Source: Antedon mediterranea
Taxonomy: Eukaryota; Echinodermata; Crinoidea; Comatulida; Antedonidae
DNA: 64,000 bases
Direction of reading: 5' to 3'
Assembly (NCBI RefSeq): GCF_964355755.1
Contig: NC_092674.1
Location: 16,993,001 to 17,057,000, forward strand
Made by a program: the position numbers and the translations under genes. The notes under the pieces were generated by a model, which did not search any database, was not told the DNA's origin, and saw nothing but the letters and a program-made list of their open reading frames with translations. This document shows, one piece after another, positions 26,399 through 37,542 of the stretch; positions within the stretch are counted from its first letter, which is position 1, and each line of letters begins with the position of its first letter.

Positions 26399-27368
26399 TT
26401 TGTTTTTGTAATTTTTCTTTCTTTTTATTCTGGTTTTTATTTTTTTGTTTTCCGTATGCAATTGCAAATTCTTTTATTTTTGTTTTTACAAGCTCCCATA
26501 ACAAACTTGCACTTACAGGTTCTCTATTATTTTTTAGTATTGAAACATCAATTATTTTAATTACTAATTTTGTAAATGTTTCATCTTTCAGAAAGCTATT
26601 GTTGAACATCCATAAACCAGGACCGCGTTTTTTTTCATGCAAATCTATTTTAATTGATACCGCCTGGTGATCTGTGAGAATAGCTGGACGAATGTCACAG
26701 GCTAAAACATCTCCATTTAAAAAGAGATCTTCTGATATTAACCAGTAATCCAGCCTACGGAAAATGTTGTTAAATCTCTTACGCCACGTCAATTGTCGCT
26801 TATTCATGTTTTTGGATCTCCAAATATCATTTAAATTTAAATTTTTCATTAGGTTTTTAATCGTAAAAACAGATTTATCAGACCTATTTGCGCTACCTTT
26901 TTGGTCAATGTCACTATTCATGATGCAATTCAGATCTCCACCTAGGATGATAGAATTACCCTTCCCTCCATCAAAGTCATTGTAACATTTGTGTATGGTC
27001 CTAAAGAATGCACTTCTATTTTTGCTTTCATTAGGAGCATAAATATTTATAATGTCCAATTCCTTTTCATTTATCATTAAATTAAGAAATATATATCTTC
27101 CATCAATATCAGTTAACTTTTTAACAATTTTGCATTCAAGACTATTTCGTAATAGTATCGACACTCCTCTACTATGTGAATTACCTATACTATGGATCGC
27201 TTCACCTTCCCAAACAAAGTTTGATTTGTTAATAATCTCATTTGTTAGATGGGTTTCCTGAAGCAGACATATATCCGCTTTTTGATCTTTTACCCATTGG
27301 AATAGCTTATGTTGCTTATTTATATTTCTAGCTCCTCTAACGTTTAGTGTTATACAATGTAAATTCAT
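26399..27368 (-). pseudogene. LINE-A ORF2, AP-endonuclease domain, truncated
   Basis: About 323 residues of an exonuclease-endonuclease-phosphatase domain, which nicks target DNA to prime reverse transcription. Visible signatures are TLNVRGA (N9), LLQETH (catalytic E38), IINIYAPN, GGDLN (about residue 145), RRLDYWLIS and LTDHQAVS (Asp-His, about residue 236). The domain is intact, but the reverse transcriptase is absent because the array terminus CTAG interrupts the frame at 26398. The open frame that continues into the array to 26220 is a fusion artefact. Confidence 0.85.
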
Positions 27369-27433
27369 AAGATTAGAGTAAAGAGCTTCCTAGGGAAATT
27401 ACAATATTTAGAATACATATTATTAAGATTAAA

Positions 27434-28760
27434 TTACTTGTTTTTGTTTCTCTTTCTTAAACTTCTTTTTTCAATACTCTTTGTTTTTTCTTCTGTCCTG
27501 CCTTCATTTCCGGACTGTTCCTTCAGATCTCTCGCTGCTTTCTTGTTTGTGCTAACACTTTTACTTTTTTGCATACTTTTTTCAAAGTAGTCAGTTACCT
27601 TCTTCTGTTCATGTTCCTCTCTTTCCCCAACTTCCTGCTCCTCTCTTTCTTCAGCTTTCTGGTACTTTCTTCCCGGTACTTCTAGTTCCTCTCCTTCTTC
27701 AACTTCCTCCTCCTCTCTTTCATCCACTTCCTGCTCTTCTCTCTGCTCCTCTTTGTCATCATCTTCCTGCTCATTTTGGTCTGTGTGTTGTTCTATAGTG
27801 ATCACACTTGTTTCTTTCTGCGCATTTTCATCATCTGATGATTCACTACTTCCATCAATACTAAACACTTCATCATGTGTTTCTGTATCAGATTGTACCG
27901 TAGCTCTTTTCCCGTAGTGGTTATCGTTAGCATTATTATTTTTTGGGTTTTCAAAGTTAAAAACCGATTCCCAAACTTTATTAATGTATGCACCAGGTGA
28001 ACCAGATGATGATACATTATGCGCTTCAACATTACATCTGTCCCTAGTATGCCCTGGTAAATGACACTTGAAACAGATTATATCAGCTTTGCATTGAAAA
28101 GCTAAATGCCCAGTCTTTGTACATTTTATTGCATTTCACTTCCTGACCGTCATGAAAAGCCCGTGCTCTAAAACCATTTATTATTATCTGTCTTGGTATT
28201 TGCGATTTTAGCTTTTCTACAACGACAGCTCTGTCACCGTTTAGCCAGCTGGTTAATTGACCATTAACCCTTATTTTTAGCCTTGTAACATCTCCTATTG
28301 GTTTGCATCCTAGCGCTTTCAACTTGCTAGCAATCTCTACGTCAGCAACCGATAATGGTATATCCTTTATGACTATTCTCGTTGTTTCCATGTTGTTGTA
28401 TGCCAAATAAGGATTTTTATCATGAATTGTAATATTACAATTCCTAATGTTTAGTCCATTCGTAATTAGTTTCACTCTATCATTTCTATTATTTAGATAA
28501 ATTCGCCATAGGTTCCGTATTTTTTGAGCACCGATTATACTTTCTGCAGCAATTATTTTTAGTAGGGCTATACATAGGTCTTCATCTTTGAAAAAGCTTT
28601 TTCCTGTTGGTATTTGATCAGCCTTCAAAAAGATTGGCTTCACTACACTACGTTCTTTGTTTACTGTTTGCCCGTTCATCCTGCTGATTTCGTCACCGTC
28701 AGCCTGTGCAGCACTGTACATTCCTTTGTTAGTCCCGTTTCTATGGGTTTTTGACGCCAT
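27434..28760 (-). pseudogene. LINE-A ORF1 (RNA-binding gag-like protein), one frameshift
   Basis: The N-terminal 200 residues contain a region with RRM-like character (TRIVIKDIPLSVADVEIASK onward), as in ORF1 proteins of several LINEs that bind their own RNA. Two CCHC zinc knuckles follow: the first is split by a frameshift near 28125-28131, and the second has the pattern CFKC-x4-H-x4-C (about 28075-28030). After the shift the frame runs on through a Glu/Lys/Arg-rich low-complexity tail (27440-27790) to a stop at 27434. With the shift the product would be roughly 440 residues. One indel suggests modest decay; a sequencing error is possible. Confidence 0.75.
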
Positions 28761-28984
28761 TGTTTGGCTTTCACCGGGCTTAGACGTGAACGATATACAA
28801 ATTGTTTTTTCTTAGTATTTCTTTCAGGTAAAAACTTCCACCTTAACAAAGACTTGGTTTAACTTGACTTATTCACTGTATTATACTCACTTAGAAATCA
28901 ATCGAGATTTAGAAAACGTCAAATTTTAACTATATTTCAGGAGCTGTAAAAAACTATACCTTGGTTAAGTGAAATCACAACGCC
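28761..28984. other. Junction zone between LINE-A and BEL/Pao
   Basis: AT-rich sequence without a recognisable frame. It must contain the 5' UTR and 5' end of LINE-A and the truncated left end of the BEL/Pao element. I see no 5' LTR here. Confidence 0.4.
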
Positions 28985-29262
28985 CTAGAGAGTTACAAAC
29001 CGTCGAAGCCCGGCGAGAAGACCACTGGACGTGTGTTGCAAACAGAAGCGACAATGGTCAACCCAGAAAACAAGATGTCTACCAAATGGAAGAAGTGCTG
29101 GGGATGCGAGACAGACGACCATTGGCCAGACCAGTGCCCTGTGCTGCTGCAGGTACCTGCTGAAGAGAGGATGAAGCGAGCTAAGGAGTGTCATGTATGC
29201 TTTGCTTGCTTTAAGAAGGCTGGTAAGCAGCACTCAATGGTAAACTGCCGCCGAAGAAAGAA
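28985..29262 (+). pseudogene. BEL/Pao gag C-terminus with zinc fingers
   Basis: The fragment carries a CCHC knuckle (CWGC-x4-H-x4-C, about 29094-29136) and a second Cys/His cluster (CHVCFACFKKAGKQH, about 29190-29232). This pair is characteristic of BEL/Pao gag-protease junctions and is involved in genomic RNA packaging. Everything upstream of about 28985 is missing. Downstream continuity with the protease requires a frameshift near 29262. Confidence 0.7.
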
Positions 29263-29990
29263 GTGTATACTGTACATTGTGATAAATTTCACCACCCAAT
29301 GTTGCATATCGCCCCTAAGTCGACGACACAACTGATGACCCTTGATCTAGATTCAAGTAAAGATGGAGATGTCGTCATGCCGATGCTGACTGCGAAGGTG
29401 TTAGATAGAGACTCCAACATCCTGTTTGACACTTGTGCCACGTTGACCTTAATAAGAGATGATCTGGCCAAGGAGTGCAAATTTCCAAGCAAGCCTATTA
29501 CAGTTGAGATAACGACGCTTGGCTCTGAGAAGTCATTGCTTCACACCAGGGTGTACAACGTCATCGTCACATCTAAGGAAGGGACATCACACTCCTTAAG
29601 TGCTGTTGGGGTACCAAGCATTACAGATGTATCCGAGATTGGTGAAAACCTACGAACTGAAGTCGAAGGGAAGCTGGGAGAGCCCATCCATAGGGGCAGC
29701 GGTGATGTTGACATTTTGATAGGGGTCAACTATGCGAAGATGCACACGGGTAGATGTATAGTTATGGGTGACTATGTAACAAGAAAGTCTCCATTAGGAT
29801 GGGTTGTGTTTGGCACAAACGCCAGAGGGTCAACAAGGCAACAACAAAACCCCATGCTGCTTGACAAGTTAGCTGAACCTGTAGATATTTCAAAATTTTG
29901 GTCCACAGAAGAGATGGGGGTAAAGCTTTCACACTGTGTCTGTACAAAGGAGGATGTGTCACTGAGCCTGATGATAAGATATTCTCAAGG
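29263..29990 (+). pseudogene. BEL/Pao aspartic protease domain
   Basis: The frame resembles the DUF1758/peptidase A16 domain that matures the BEL polyprotein: KFHHPMLH at the start, the catalytic loop as FDTCATLTLI, DILIGVNYAK, and the typical ending SPLGWVVFG followed by KFWSTEEMGV. The usual Gly of the D[ST]G loop is replaced by Cys, so the enzyme is probably inactive. The reading frame changes to that of the reverse transcriptase near 29960. Confidence 0.75.
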
Positions 29991-31597
29991 ATGTGGGACT
30001 CGTGCACAAAGAGCGAAGATGGTCGTTGGATGATGCCGTACCCTTGTGTTAAACCCCCAGAAGCGTTGGCAAACAATGAGAAACAATGCTTCGCGAAGCT
30101 ATGCTCGTTAGAAAAACGTCTCCAGAAGACACCAACTTCTGCTAATCAATACAACAAAGCGATTGAAGATCTAGTTGACCGTGGATTTGCAAGAAAACTC
30201 TCAATCAAGGAGAAGAATGGTTATTCTGGGCCAGCACATTTCATTCCGCATCATGCTGTAGTTAGACCGGAAAATGCTAGTACACCAATCAGAATTGTTT
30301 TCAACTCATCCAGTGTATGCCAGGGCGTATCCTTAAACGACTGCTGGAGTAAAGGACCTGACCTGTTACAGAATTTGATGGGAGTAATTATGAGGTTTAG
30401 AGAATTTAAGGTTGCCGTTGTGGGAGACATCAGCAAGATGTTTTATCAAGTGAAGATACCACTGAGCGATATGCACATGCACCGATTTCTATGGAGAAAT
30501 TTCGAACAACGTACTCCTGACACATATGTACTGACCATAGTGACGCCAGGTGATAAGCCAGCGCCAGCCATGGCAATAACTGCTCTCCTAAAAACTGCTA
30601 AAGAAAACGAAGCCAACCATCCGCAAGCTGCGAATACACTTTGCAAAGACACCTACATGGACGACATTTGCACGTCTGTCAAAGACGAAACCAATGCTGT
30701 CTACCTTACCAAGGACATAGATAGAGTTCTGTCTACCGCCAAGTTTAAGGTCAAGAAATGGGTGTCTAACATTAATCTGAACGGCGACCAGGATTATACT
30801 GAACAAAGTGTCATGACTGAGAAGGACGAGCAGAAGGTAGTGGGTGTTGCATGGGAACCGAGAACAGATGTGCTTAAGTACAAGGTGGAGCAGGACGATG
30901 TTAATGTCAAACTCACTAAGCGAACAGTGTTGAGCGAAATTTCTAAGATCTTTGATCCTATCGGATTTGCAGGTGCATTCTTAATTCGAGCTAAGATCAT
31001 GATGCAGCGTCTTTGGGCAACTGGAGTCGGTTGGGATGACGAGTTGAGTGTTGCGGAGAAAGCCAAATGGGTTAAGTTCTTTGCTGAAATGAAGAGTTTG
31101 CATGGTGTTGGATTCATGAGATGCTTGATTCCTGAACCAGATGCTGAATTACAACTAGTAATATTCTGCGATGCGTCTGAGACTGCATTCGGTGCCGTTT
31201 GTTATACGAGATGGATAATGCCTGATGGTTCAGTTCGTGTAAGGTTCCTGACTGCGAAGTCCCGCGTTGCACCGCTTAAAACTTGACTGTACCAAGACTG
31301 GAATTACAGGCAGCTGTGTTAGCAACTAGACTGTATGCGTCTGTGATCAAAGAAATGTCTGTGAAATTTAAGAAGGCTGTCTTTCTGTCGGATTCTATCA
31401 TTGCTCTATCCTGGATAAGAGGTCAATCACGTCAGTATAAACCATTTATCGCCAACAGAGTGGCTGAGATTCAGAGCAGTACAGGCCCATCAGATTGGAG
31501 ACACATTCCAGGAGAATTCAACATAGCTGACAAGATATCTAGAGGAGTGAGTGTTGACGAGTTAAGTGGCGATTGGAAAGAAGGTCCATCAAGTTAG
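29960..31597 (+). pseudogene. BEL/Pao reverse transcriptase and RNase H
   Basis: Fingers and palm motifs are clear: PIRIVFNSS, VVGDISKMFYQVKI and the catalytic TYMDDI (about 30652). The connection is followed by RNase H (IFCDASETAFGAVCY near 31170). A frameshift at about 31277, after AKSRVAPLK, shifts the rest of RNase H (VPRLELQAAVLA, FLSDSIIALSWI) to the next frame, which ends at 31597. Motifs are conserved, so decay is moderate. Confidence 0.85.
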
Positions 31598-31930
31598 CAG
31601 AGAATGAATGGCCAAGATCCATTCCTAAGGCAAATGAAGCAGATGTAGACTTGGAGAAAAGAAAAGTGAAAACTGTCATGCTGGTCCAAGACCACGAGGA
31701 GGCGATAAACAGTAACAATTACTCAATCTGGCGAAGACTTGTTAGAGTTACCGCTTACGTTTTTAGATTCATCACGAATTCTAAAGCCAAATGCTGCGTA
31801 GATGATGGTGCGCTGTCTTCACAAGAACTAATGGTAGCAGAACGGCATTGGGTTATTGATGCGCAAAAGTCACTAAGGGAGTTGAAAGATTATAAGTCTC
31901 TCAGTCCTTTCAGGATGAATGGTGTTGTTT
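31573..31930 (+). pseudogene. BEL/Pao pol linker between RNase H and integrase
   Basis: After a further frameshift near 31590 the frame resumes with a LAENEWPRS-type sequence typical of BEL pol after RNase H, and continues to SLSPFRMNGVV. There it is cut by LINE-C. The last 14 bases (31917-31930) are the left target duplication. Confidence 0.7.
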
Positions 31931-33605
31931 TTTTTGTCTTGTGTGGGGTCTTCCCACTTTATTATAATTCTCAGATTTATATGTATATATATTATATATA
32001 AAATAAAGGTACATTGTAGCAATTAATTATTTGTATGAATATTTCTATTTCTATTGTATATTACTAAGATTGTTACAAGTTAACAAGTAGTTAAAAAGTA
32101 GGCATATTTACATAAAAAGATGATTGATTTCAATATAATAACCATGCTTTCATTTACAATTTTAAAAAGATGTTAATTAAAATATAAAGATAAAAGATGG
32201 TAATAAAAGTCTATGAACTGTCATTAAAAACGTACTTATAAAATCTTGTTCATGTTCTGGTAGAGAGGCTATAAACTCAGAGGAGGAATATAAAATATCC
32301 TCCCTTTTCACCAAGACAAAAAGGATGAGATGAAAAAAGAGGAATGCAAAAGTTTGAAAACTAGATAAGGATGATAGAGTGGAATGAAATATTTAAATGA
32401 AAACCGTAAGGTTAGAGTCCATACACCGTGCAAGTCCAAGATGCCATTTTGGCTCTGTGTGTATGTGAGACGCTTCATACCCGATGACATCTTATTATAA
32501 TACTACTTCTACTTCTGTATACAATTTGTAATTGGGAAATAAACAAAACATATTGCATTTTAGAAAACATGAAAAAAACACTTCATACAAATTATATTCA
32601 TGCTATCAATTGTAGCAGAGTTTCCTTTTTTGCACCCCATTTACGTTGTGCCTTAATGAAGTTATACATATGTTCATTTTCTATTAGATTTTTAACTTCA
32701 GCAGTGAAAAGAATCCAGATCTTTTTTTTTATCATCTTTATCTTTTCTTCCACCATTGGATATTATGTGTACCTTGTATATACAGAATAAAAACATAGAA
32801 ATCAATTCATTTACAATATTGTTTTTTGTTCCTGTAACAATTTTAAACCATGTAATATTATCTTCAGCTGGAAAGCAATTAGCCAGCACACCTTTAAATT
32901 TGTGCCATGTCCATTGAATGGCATTGCATTCAAACAGCATGTGCTGTTCACTTTCTATCTGATTTATACAATTGTCACATAAATTATTTTCTATCAAATT
33001 CCATAATTTTAATCTTTTTTACACGGTAATATTCGATGTAAGAGTTTAAAGTTGAATTGAGCAACTTTAACTATATGTTTCATCTTGTATACCTTATAAT
33101 ACCATACTTTATTTCAATCTATTTCTACGTTATTTAGCTCACATTCCCATTTTCTTTGTGAACCTGGTTCAGTGGAACGTTTGTTTATAAAATATTTATA
33201 GTAGATAGATCCTTTAATGTTCTTATGCAACACTGAGTCATTATTACCTACATCTTGATTATTTGTATTGTTTTTTCTAATAATTTCTTTCCACCCATTT
33301 GGTATGGCATTCATAAGCTGTAAATATTCAATTAAACCATTATGTTTTTTATACAAATTTGAGATTATTTCACCTGCGGTACATACTCTATCATTTATAA
33401 ATATGTCACCAATTATTTTATAATCAGAATATAACCATGATTTGAAGTACAATGATTTATTGTTAGATAGTATAAACTTATTTTCCCATAGTTGTTGATT
33501 TTTTGAAATATTTTGGTATGCATTTCCATTTACCTGGATCTGGACTTAACAGTCGCTTGACCCAATTCAGTTTAAGTGATTCAACCACAGAGCTAATATC
33601 TGGCT
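31931..33605 (-). mobile_element. LINE-C, 5'-truncated insertion in BEL pol
   Basis: A 1675-bp insert flanked by 14-bp direct repeats GAATGGTGTTGTTT (31917-31930 and 33606-33619). On the minus strand it starts inside the ORF2 C-terminal region and ends at 31931 with an A-rich tail, preceded by a GTGGG...CCCAC hairpin and AAGACAAAAAA. Truncation, tail and long target duplication show target-primed reverse transcription. About 31931-32550 is 3' UTR with no gene. Ignoring the insert and one repeat restores the BEL frame. Confidence 0.85.
32698..33605 (-). pseudogene. LINE-C ORF2 C-terminus with zf-RVT motif, frameshifted
   Basis: Minus-strand fragments in changing frames: LNWVKRLLSPDPGKWK (about 33570-33520), a segment with FKSWLYSDYKIIGDIF (33440-33390), and the RT zinc-binding motif CDNCINQIESEQHMLFEC (about 32980-32925), followed by NNIVNELISMFLFCIYK. 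The same C-terminal motifs occur in LINE-E at 57539-58461, so the two are relatives. Several indels separate the blocks. Confidence 0.75.
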
Positions 33606-34818
33606 GAATGGTGTTGTTTACGTAGGAGGATGTACTAGGAACGAAAGGCTGTCCTATGATCAAGCCTATCCCATTTTACTCCCTAGATGTCATCCTGTCT
33701 CATACCTTATAACAAGACAAATACATGAAACCGGACATTATGGCGTCGCAACGACTGCTGCAAAAGTAAGGCGAAAGTTCTGGATTATTAAGGGAACTAC
33801 TCTTGCGAAAACTGTCAAGTTCAGATGTACAGCATGTAGAGTGTTTGAGCACAAAACTGAAACCCAGATTATGGCTGAACTACCGGTAGAACGTGTGACA
33901 CCATTTACACCACCCTTTCACTACACTGCATGCGACTACTTTGTACCATACCACGTCAAAGTTGGCCGCAACAAGACGACCAAGCATTATGGGGTCATCT
34001 TCACCTGTCTAGTGACCCGTGCTGTTCATTTGGAGCTTGCGGTTGACTGTTCGACTCAGGAATATATTCAGGTGCTAAGACGATTTTTTGCTATTAGGGG
34101 ACGTCCAAAACTGATCCAGAGTGACAACGGAACGCAATTTATTGGAGCTGAGCGTGAGCTAAGGGAAATGGTTGCCGGCTGGGACACAATAAAGCTGAAG
34201 GAGTACTGCGCTGAAGAGCAAGTCACTTGGAGGTTTACGACACCATTAGCTCCACACCACAACGGCTGTGCAGAGGCGCTCGTCAAAAGTTGTAAACACG
34301 CACTAAAGAAGTCAATGGGTGAACAACGTCTGACTCCATTTGAGCTGTTTACTTACTTGCAAGAGGTGGCGAATTTAATAAACGAGAGGCCTATTGGTAG
34401 AAAGCCGAACGATCCTGATGACGGTGCATATATTTGTCCTAATGACATCTTACTAGGAAGGGCTTCTAGTCATGTGCCGCAAGGTCCATTTCGTGAAACC
34501 AAGAACCCTCAGAAAAGGGTGGAGTTCGTGCAGAGGTTGGTCGATGCCTTTTGGAAAGCCTGGATGAGGGACGTTTTTCCTTTATTAGTGCCGAGAAAGA
34601 AATGGAGTGTTCAAAAAAGAGATGTGAGGGTTGGTGATGTCGTTATGTTGGCAGATCCCAATGCCGTAAGAGGAAAATGGACCATAGCCAAGATCACGGA
34701 TGTGTACCCCGGAAAGGACCAACACGTGCGAAGTGTAGCGTTGAGAACATCGAGTGGAAGTTATACACGGCCTATCACTAAATTGTCAGTAATCTATCCT
34801 GTTGAAGGTTATGAATAG
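33606..34818 (+). pseudogene. BEL/Pao integrase
   Basis: Starting at the right copy of the LINE-C target duplication, the frame reads through VGGCTRNERLSYDQ and YPILLP into an HH-CC zinc-binding domain (HETGH at about 33727, CTAC at about 33826). The catalytic core has ACDYFVPYHVK (first Asp), SDNGTQF (second Asp, about 34120) and NGCAEALVKS (Glu, about 34272). A C-terminal DNA-binding segment (VGDVVMLADPNAVRGKWTIA) precedes the TAG stop. This part of the element is open and well conserved. Confidence 0.85.
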
Positions 34819-34841
34819 GTTAAGTTTATGTGATTTCCTCA

Positions 34842-34856
34842 CATAGGGGAGGAGGA
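34842..34856 (+). other. BEL/Pao polypurine tract
   Basis: The purine-rich run AGGGGAGGAGGA sits directly before TGTTTCGC, as expected for the plus-strand primer site next to a 3' LTR. Confidence 0.65.
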
Positions 34857-35797
34857 TGTTTCGCTTAGAAACTAAGTTGTTTATCTGAACAGAGAGGGCG
34901 CTATATTGCGTGGGAAATTCAGAATGTTCTGCTGCATTCATCTACACGTCTAATGTTTCTCTGATGTAATTACTGGGTTTTTCTATTTAAAACCATAACT
35001 GATGTTTGATAATTGTCATTATGATGATATGTAAGTATTTAAGAATCACATGATTGTTCGTAATTAAGTAATTTTATTGCGTATACCGAATTATGAGCAC
35101 ATTTTAGGTTGATCACTCTAGCATGTGTTTATCATTAGCGACGCTCACATGGTCGGCCTGCTGTTGCTAGCACTCGTATCGGCAGACTTGCTGTATGTGT
35201 AGATTTGTCGCTGTAGTGGGGCAGTTTTTGCCTACATTGATCATAACTTAGATAAATTACAATAACTGAATTATCGTATTAGATATAAGTCAAGTTTACC
35301 GTTACGTTGATGACTTTAATGTTTGTTTGTAAGAACTAATTTATTGCGCTTGAGATATTTCCTTTGTTTGGAGGTAGAACACCGTGGTTTGGTGTCGCAT
35401 TGATATTTGGCAGGACTATTATGTAATAATGCTTGTTATCTGCTTAGTGTATTTACGAAGCTGTTTTTTAGGTTACATTGTTTAAACTTACTGTATTTTA
35501 ATTCTGTCTATTCAGAATGTTTTCTGATAAGAATACTTAACTGATGACGTACTGTACTGATTTGATGTGTAGTTGGGGAGATAAGTTGTAAGTTAACATG
35601 TTGTGTATTAATAGTATTGTAACAATTTAATCTGTTAATTTTCATGAGATTGTCATTACTGTTTTCATTACTGTTTTACTGATACTGTTATTTCTGATTT
35701 GATTCTTTAGAATTGAATAAAAGTTCCTCTATTATCTTACACTGGAGTTTATCTCAATACTTTCTCTTCGCGCCTGCGCCGATCCCTCACCTCGCCA
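34857..35797 (+). repeat. BEL/Pao 3' LTR
   Basis: Starts TGTTTCGC immediately after the polypurine tract, has no coding capacity, and contains an AATAAA signal at 35716-35721. The right end is not fixed because there is no 5' LTR to compare. It lies between about 35741 and 35797, where Gypsy-2 sequence begins. Confidence 0.6.
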
Positions 35798-36031
35798 GTA
35801 TCTATACCTTCCATTAGGACTATTAAACGTACACAACTTTGAACTATCCTCATCTAACTGTATTTGCCAATACCCACTGCTGAACACTTTTGCATTAGGT
35901 AGCTTAGTTATTACTTCTTCTATCGTTTTCATTGGGTAATGCTGTCTTTCAAGAGCGTCGTTCAAATTGTTTGGATCTATACATATACGTACACTATCTT
36001 TATTTTTTTTACTACCATACTGCTCACCCAT
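35798..36031 (-). pseudogene. Gypsy-2 reverse transcriptase fragment
   Basis: A short RT segment with RICIDPNNLNDALERQHYP, VFSSGYWQIQLDEDSSKLC and FNSPNGRYRYW. It breaks off exactly where RLPFGI would follow, so the catalytic YxDD motif is absent. The frame then continues into foreign sequence. Confidence 0.8.
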
Positions 36032-37045
36032 TGGGTAGGGTCATTTTGTTTCACTATTACCCCTTTACTTTCCATATTATTTAACTCCTTTAATACTTTC
36101 TTTCTTATTGGAATAGGTACTGATCTTGGCGGATGAATTACCGGTTTTGCATCTTCTTTTACATGCAACTTTTGTACACCACCAATACAACCTAAACCTT
36201 TAAATACATCGTATTTGGATTTCAATTCATTGTAGTCACTATTAGTTTCTATTCTTTCTACTCTCTTCACTAAGTTTAGTCTTTCACAAGCCTGCAGTCC
36301 CAATACAGGATGAACTGCTTTATTCATGACTTGGAACTCTAATTCATAGTATTTATGTTTGTTTTCACAGAGTAGTGTTACTTTACCAACTGGTCTTATC
36401 TTTTCACCAGAATATGTTATAAGCCTTGCATTTGTTTTATTTACTGGAATCTTTAATTCTTGTACTATACTTTCTGTTATCACATTACACTGAGCTCCAG
36501 TATCAATTTTCAACTTTACTACCTTATGTTTGCTATCACTGTTATAGATCTTTAAATTTACAGACCATTCTTTGGTGTTATCTTTATTCTCTAATGTATC
36601 CATTAGGAACTCTTCATCACTATTTGTACTATCACTATCTATTTCTTCTAGTACTTCTATTTTATTTTTCTTATGCCTATATGGCTTTCTTTTATCTTTA
36701 CTCCTACATTTTATAGCAAAATGATTATTTCTTCCACATGCTTTACATTGTTTGCCATATGCTGGACAATTCTTATACTCATGAGTTTTACCACATTGCC
36801 TACAATCCCTTATAACACCAGTTTTATTGTATGAACTACTGGCAGCACTACTGCTAGCTTTTTTGTACTTATATTCTGTTTTAAGCTTATTTATTTTACT
36901 CTCTTCTATCACTTCGCTGTTGTCCGTCTTCGATGCATCTTTCATTACACATCTTTGTTTGCGGCTAATCTCTGTTGCTTGGCATATTTCTACTGCTTTC
37001 TGTAGCGTTAAATCATTTTCACGAAGTAACCTTTCTCTTACAGTA
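35977..37045 (-). pseudogene. Gypsy-2 nucleocapsid, protease and RT N-terminus
   Basis: Two Cys/His clusters (CRQCGKTHEYKNC, CKACGRNNHFAIKC, about 36800-36710) are followed by an aspartic protease loop (KIDTGAQCNVI, about 36510) and VLGLQACERL. The frame then enters the pol segment before RT (HPPRSVPIPIRKKVLKEL, VIVKQNDPTQWVSSMVV). It runs out near 36010, where RT continues in a different frame. The protease loop is intact. Confidence 0.8.
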
Positions 37046-37483
37046 TCACTTTCTAATTCCTACTACTATTCTGTCCTTTATTAAGCTATCATGTAAATTA
37101 TCAAATTCACACGTTCTTGCTTTACTTCTTAAATCAGTTATGAATTGATCAAACCCTTCACCTTCCTTTTGTATTCTTGTATTGAACTTATGCCTTTCAT
37201 ACGTTATGTTTCTTTGGGGCTCAAAATGTGTTTTAAATTTCTGAAGAATTACCTCTACATCTTCAGCATCTTCGTCAGCTGTAAATACAAATGTGTTGAA
37301 TATGTCTAGCGCCTCCTCGCCTATTACATGCAATAGTGTACTACACTTTACCTTTGCTGGCTTCCTATCTAGGCCACTAGCTGTAATGTACAACCCAAAA
37401 CGTTGACTCCATTTTCTCCATTCTTCTGCCATATTATTATTGACATTTACTTTCAAAGATTCTGGAGGTTTTAATCCATTCAT
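37046..37483 (-). pseudogene. Gypsy-2 gag capsid region
   Basis: A retrotransposon gag domain, with EEWRKWSQRFGLYI, ALDIFNTF, FKTHFEPQRNITYERHKF and FDQFITDLRSKARTCEF in order, as in Mag-type Gypsy capsids. I chose the ATG at 37483, directly after the putative primer-binding site. The frame stops at 37046, while the natural continuation (VRERLLRENDLTLQKAVEIC) lies in another frame, so there is a frameshift near 37060. Confidence 0.75.
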
Positions 37484-37542
37484 TCTGACACCATGTAATA
37501 TTACTTGTTTTAATAATAACACAGGTAGTAGTCGTGACTTGA

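Larger units (their letters stand above)
26399..28968 (-). mobile_element. LINE-A, 5' half of a non-LTR retrotransposon
   Basis: Reading on the minus strand, an ORF1 (28760 to 27434) and an ORF2 start (27368) follow each other with a 65-bp gap, as in two-ORF LINEs. The endonuclease, with its RRLDYWLIS-type motif, resembles L1/Tx1-type elements. The element is cut at 26399 by the array. Its 5' end lies somewhere between 28761 and about 28980, next to BEL/Pao sequence; I cannot fix it. Confidence 0.8.
28985..35797 (+). mobile_element. BEL/Pao LTR retrotransposon, decayed, 5'-truncated
   Basis: Domains in order are gag C-terminal zinc fingers, A16-type protease, reverse transcriptase, RNase H, integrase, polypurine tract and 3' LTR. 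That order with this protease type and a TYMDDI active site is BEL/Pao. The 5' LTR and most of gag are missing. At least four frameshifts break gag-pol, and a LINE is inserted at 31931-33605. Confidence 0.85.
35798..37494 (-). mobile_element. Gypsy-2, truncated Ty3/Gypsy element
   Basis: Minus-strand gag, zinc knuckles, protease and the start of reverse transcriptase. The element stops inside RT at about 35798, abutting the BEL 3' LTR. Upstream of the gag ATG (37483) the minus strand reads TTACA|TGGTGTCAGA (about 37498-37484), which looks like an LTR end followed by a primer-binding site. If so, only about 50 bp of 5' LTR remain. Confidence 0.75.

Noticed and set aside
27434-27790. Glu-rich reading frame as an independent acidic protein gene
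   Set aside because: It is the low-complexity tail of LINE-A ORF1, in frame with the second zinc knuckle.
28969-29233. Open frames on both strands overlapping the BEL zinc-finger region
   Set aside because: They are shadows of the gag frame; only the frame with the Cys/His clusters has family signatures.
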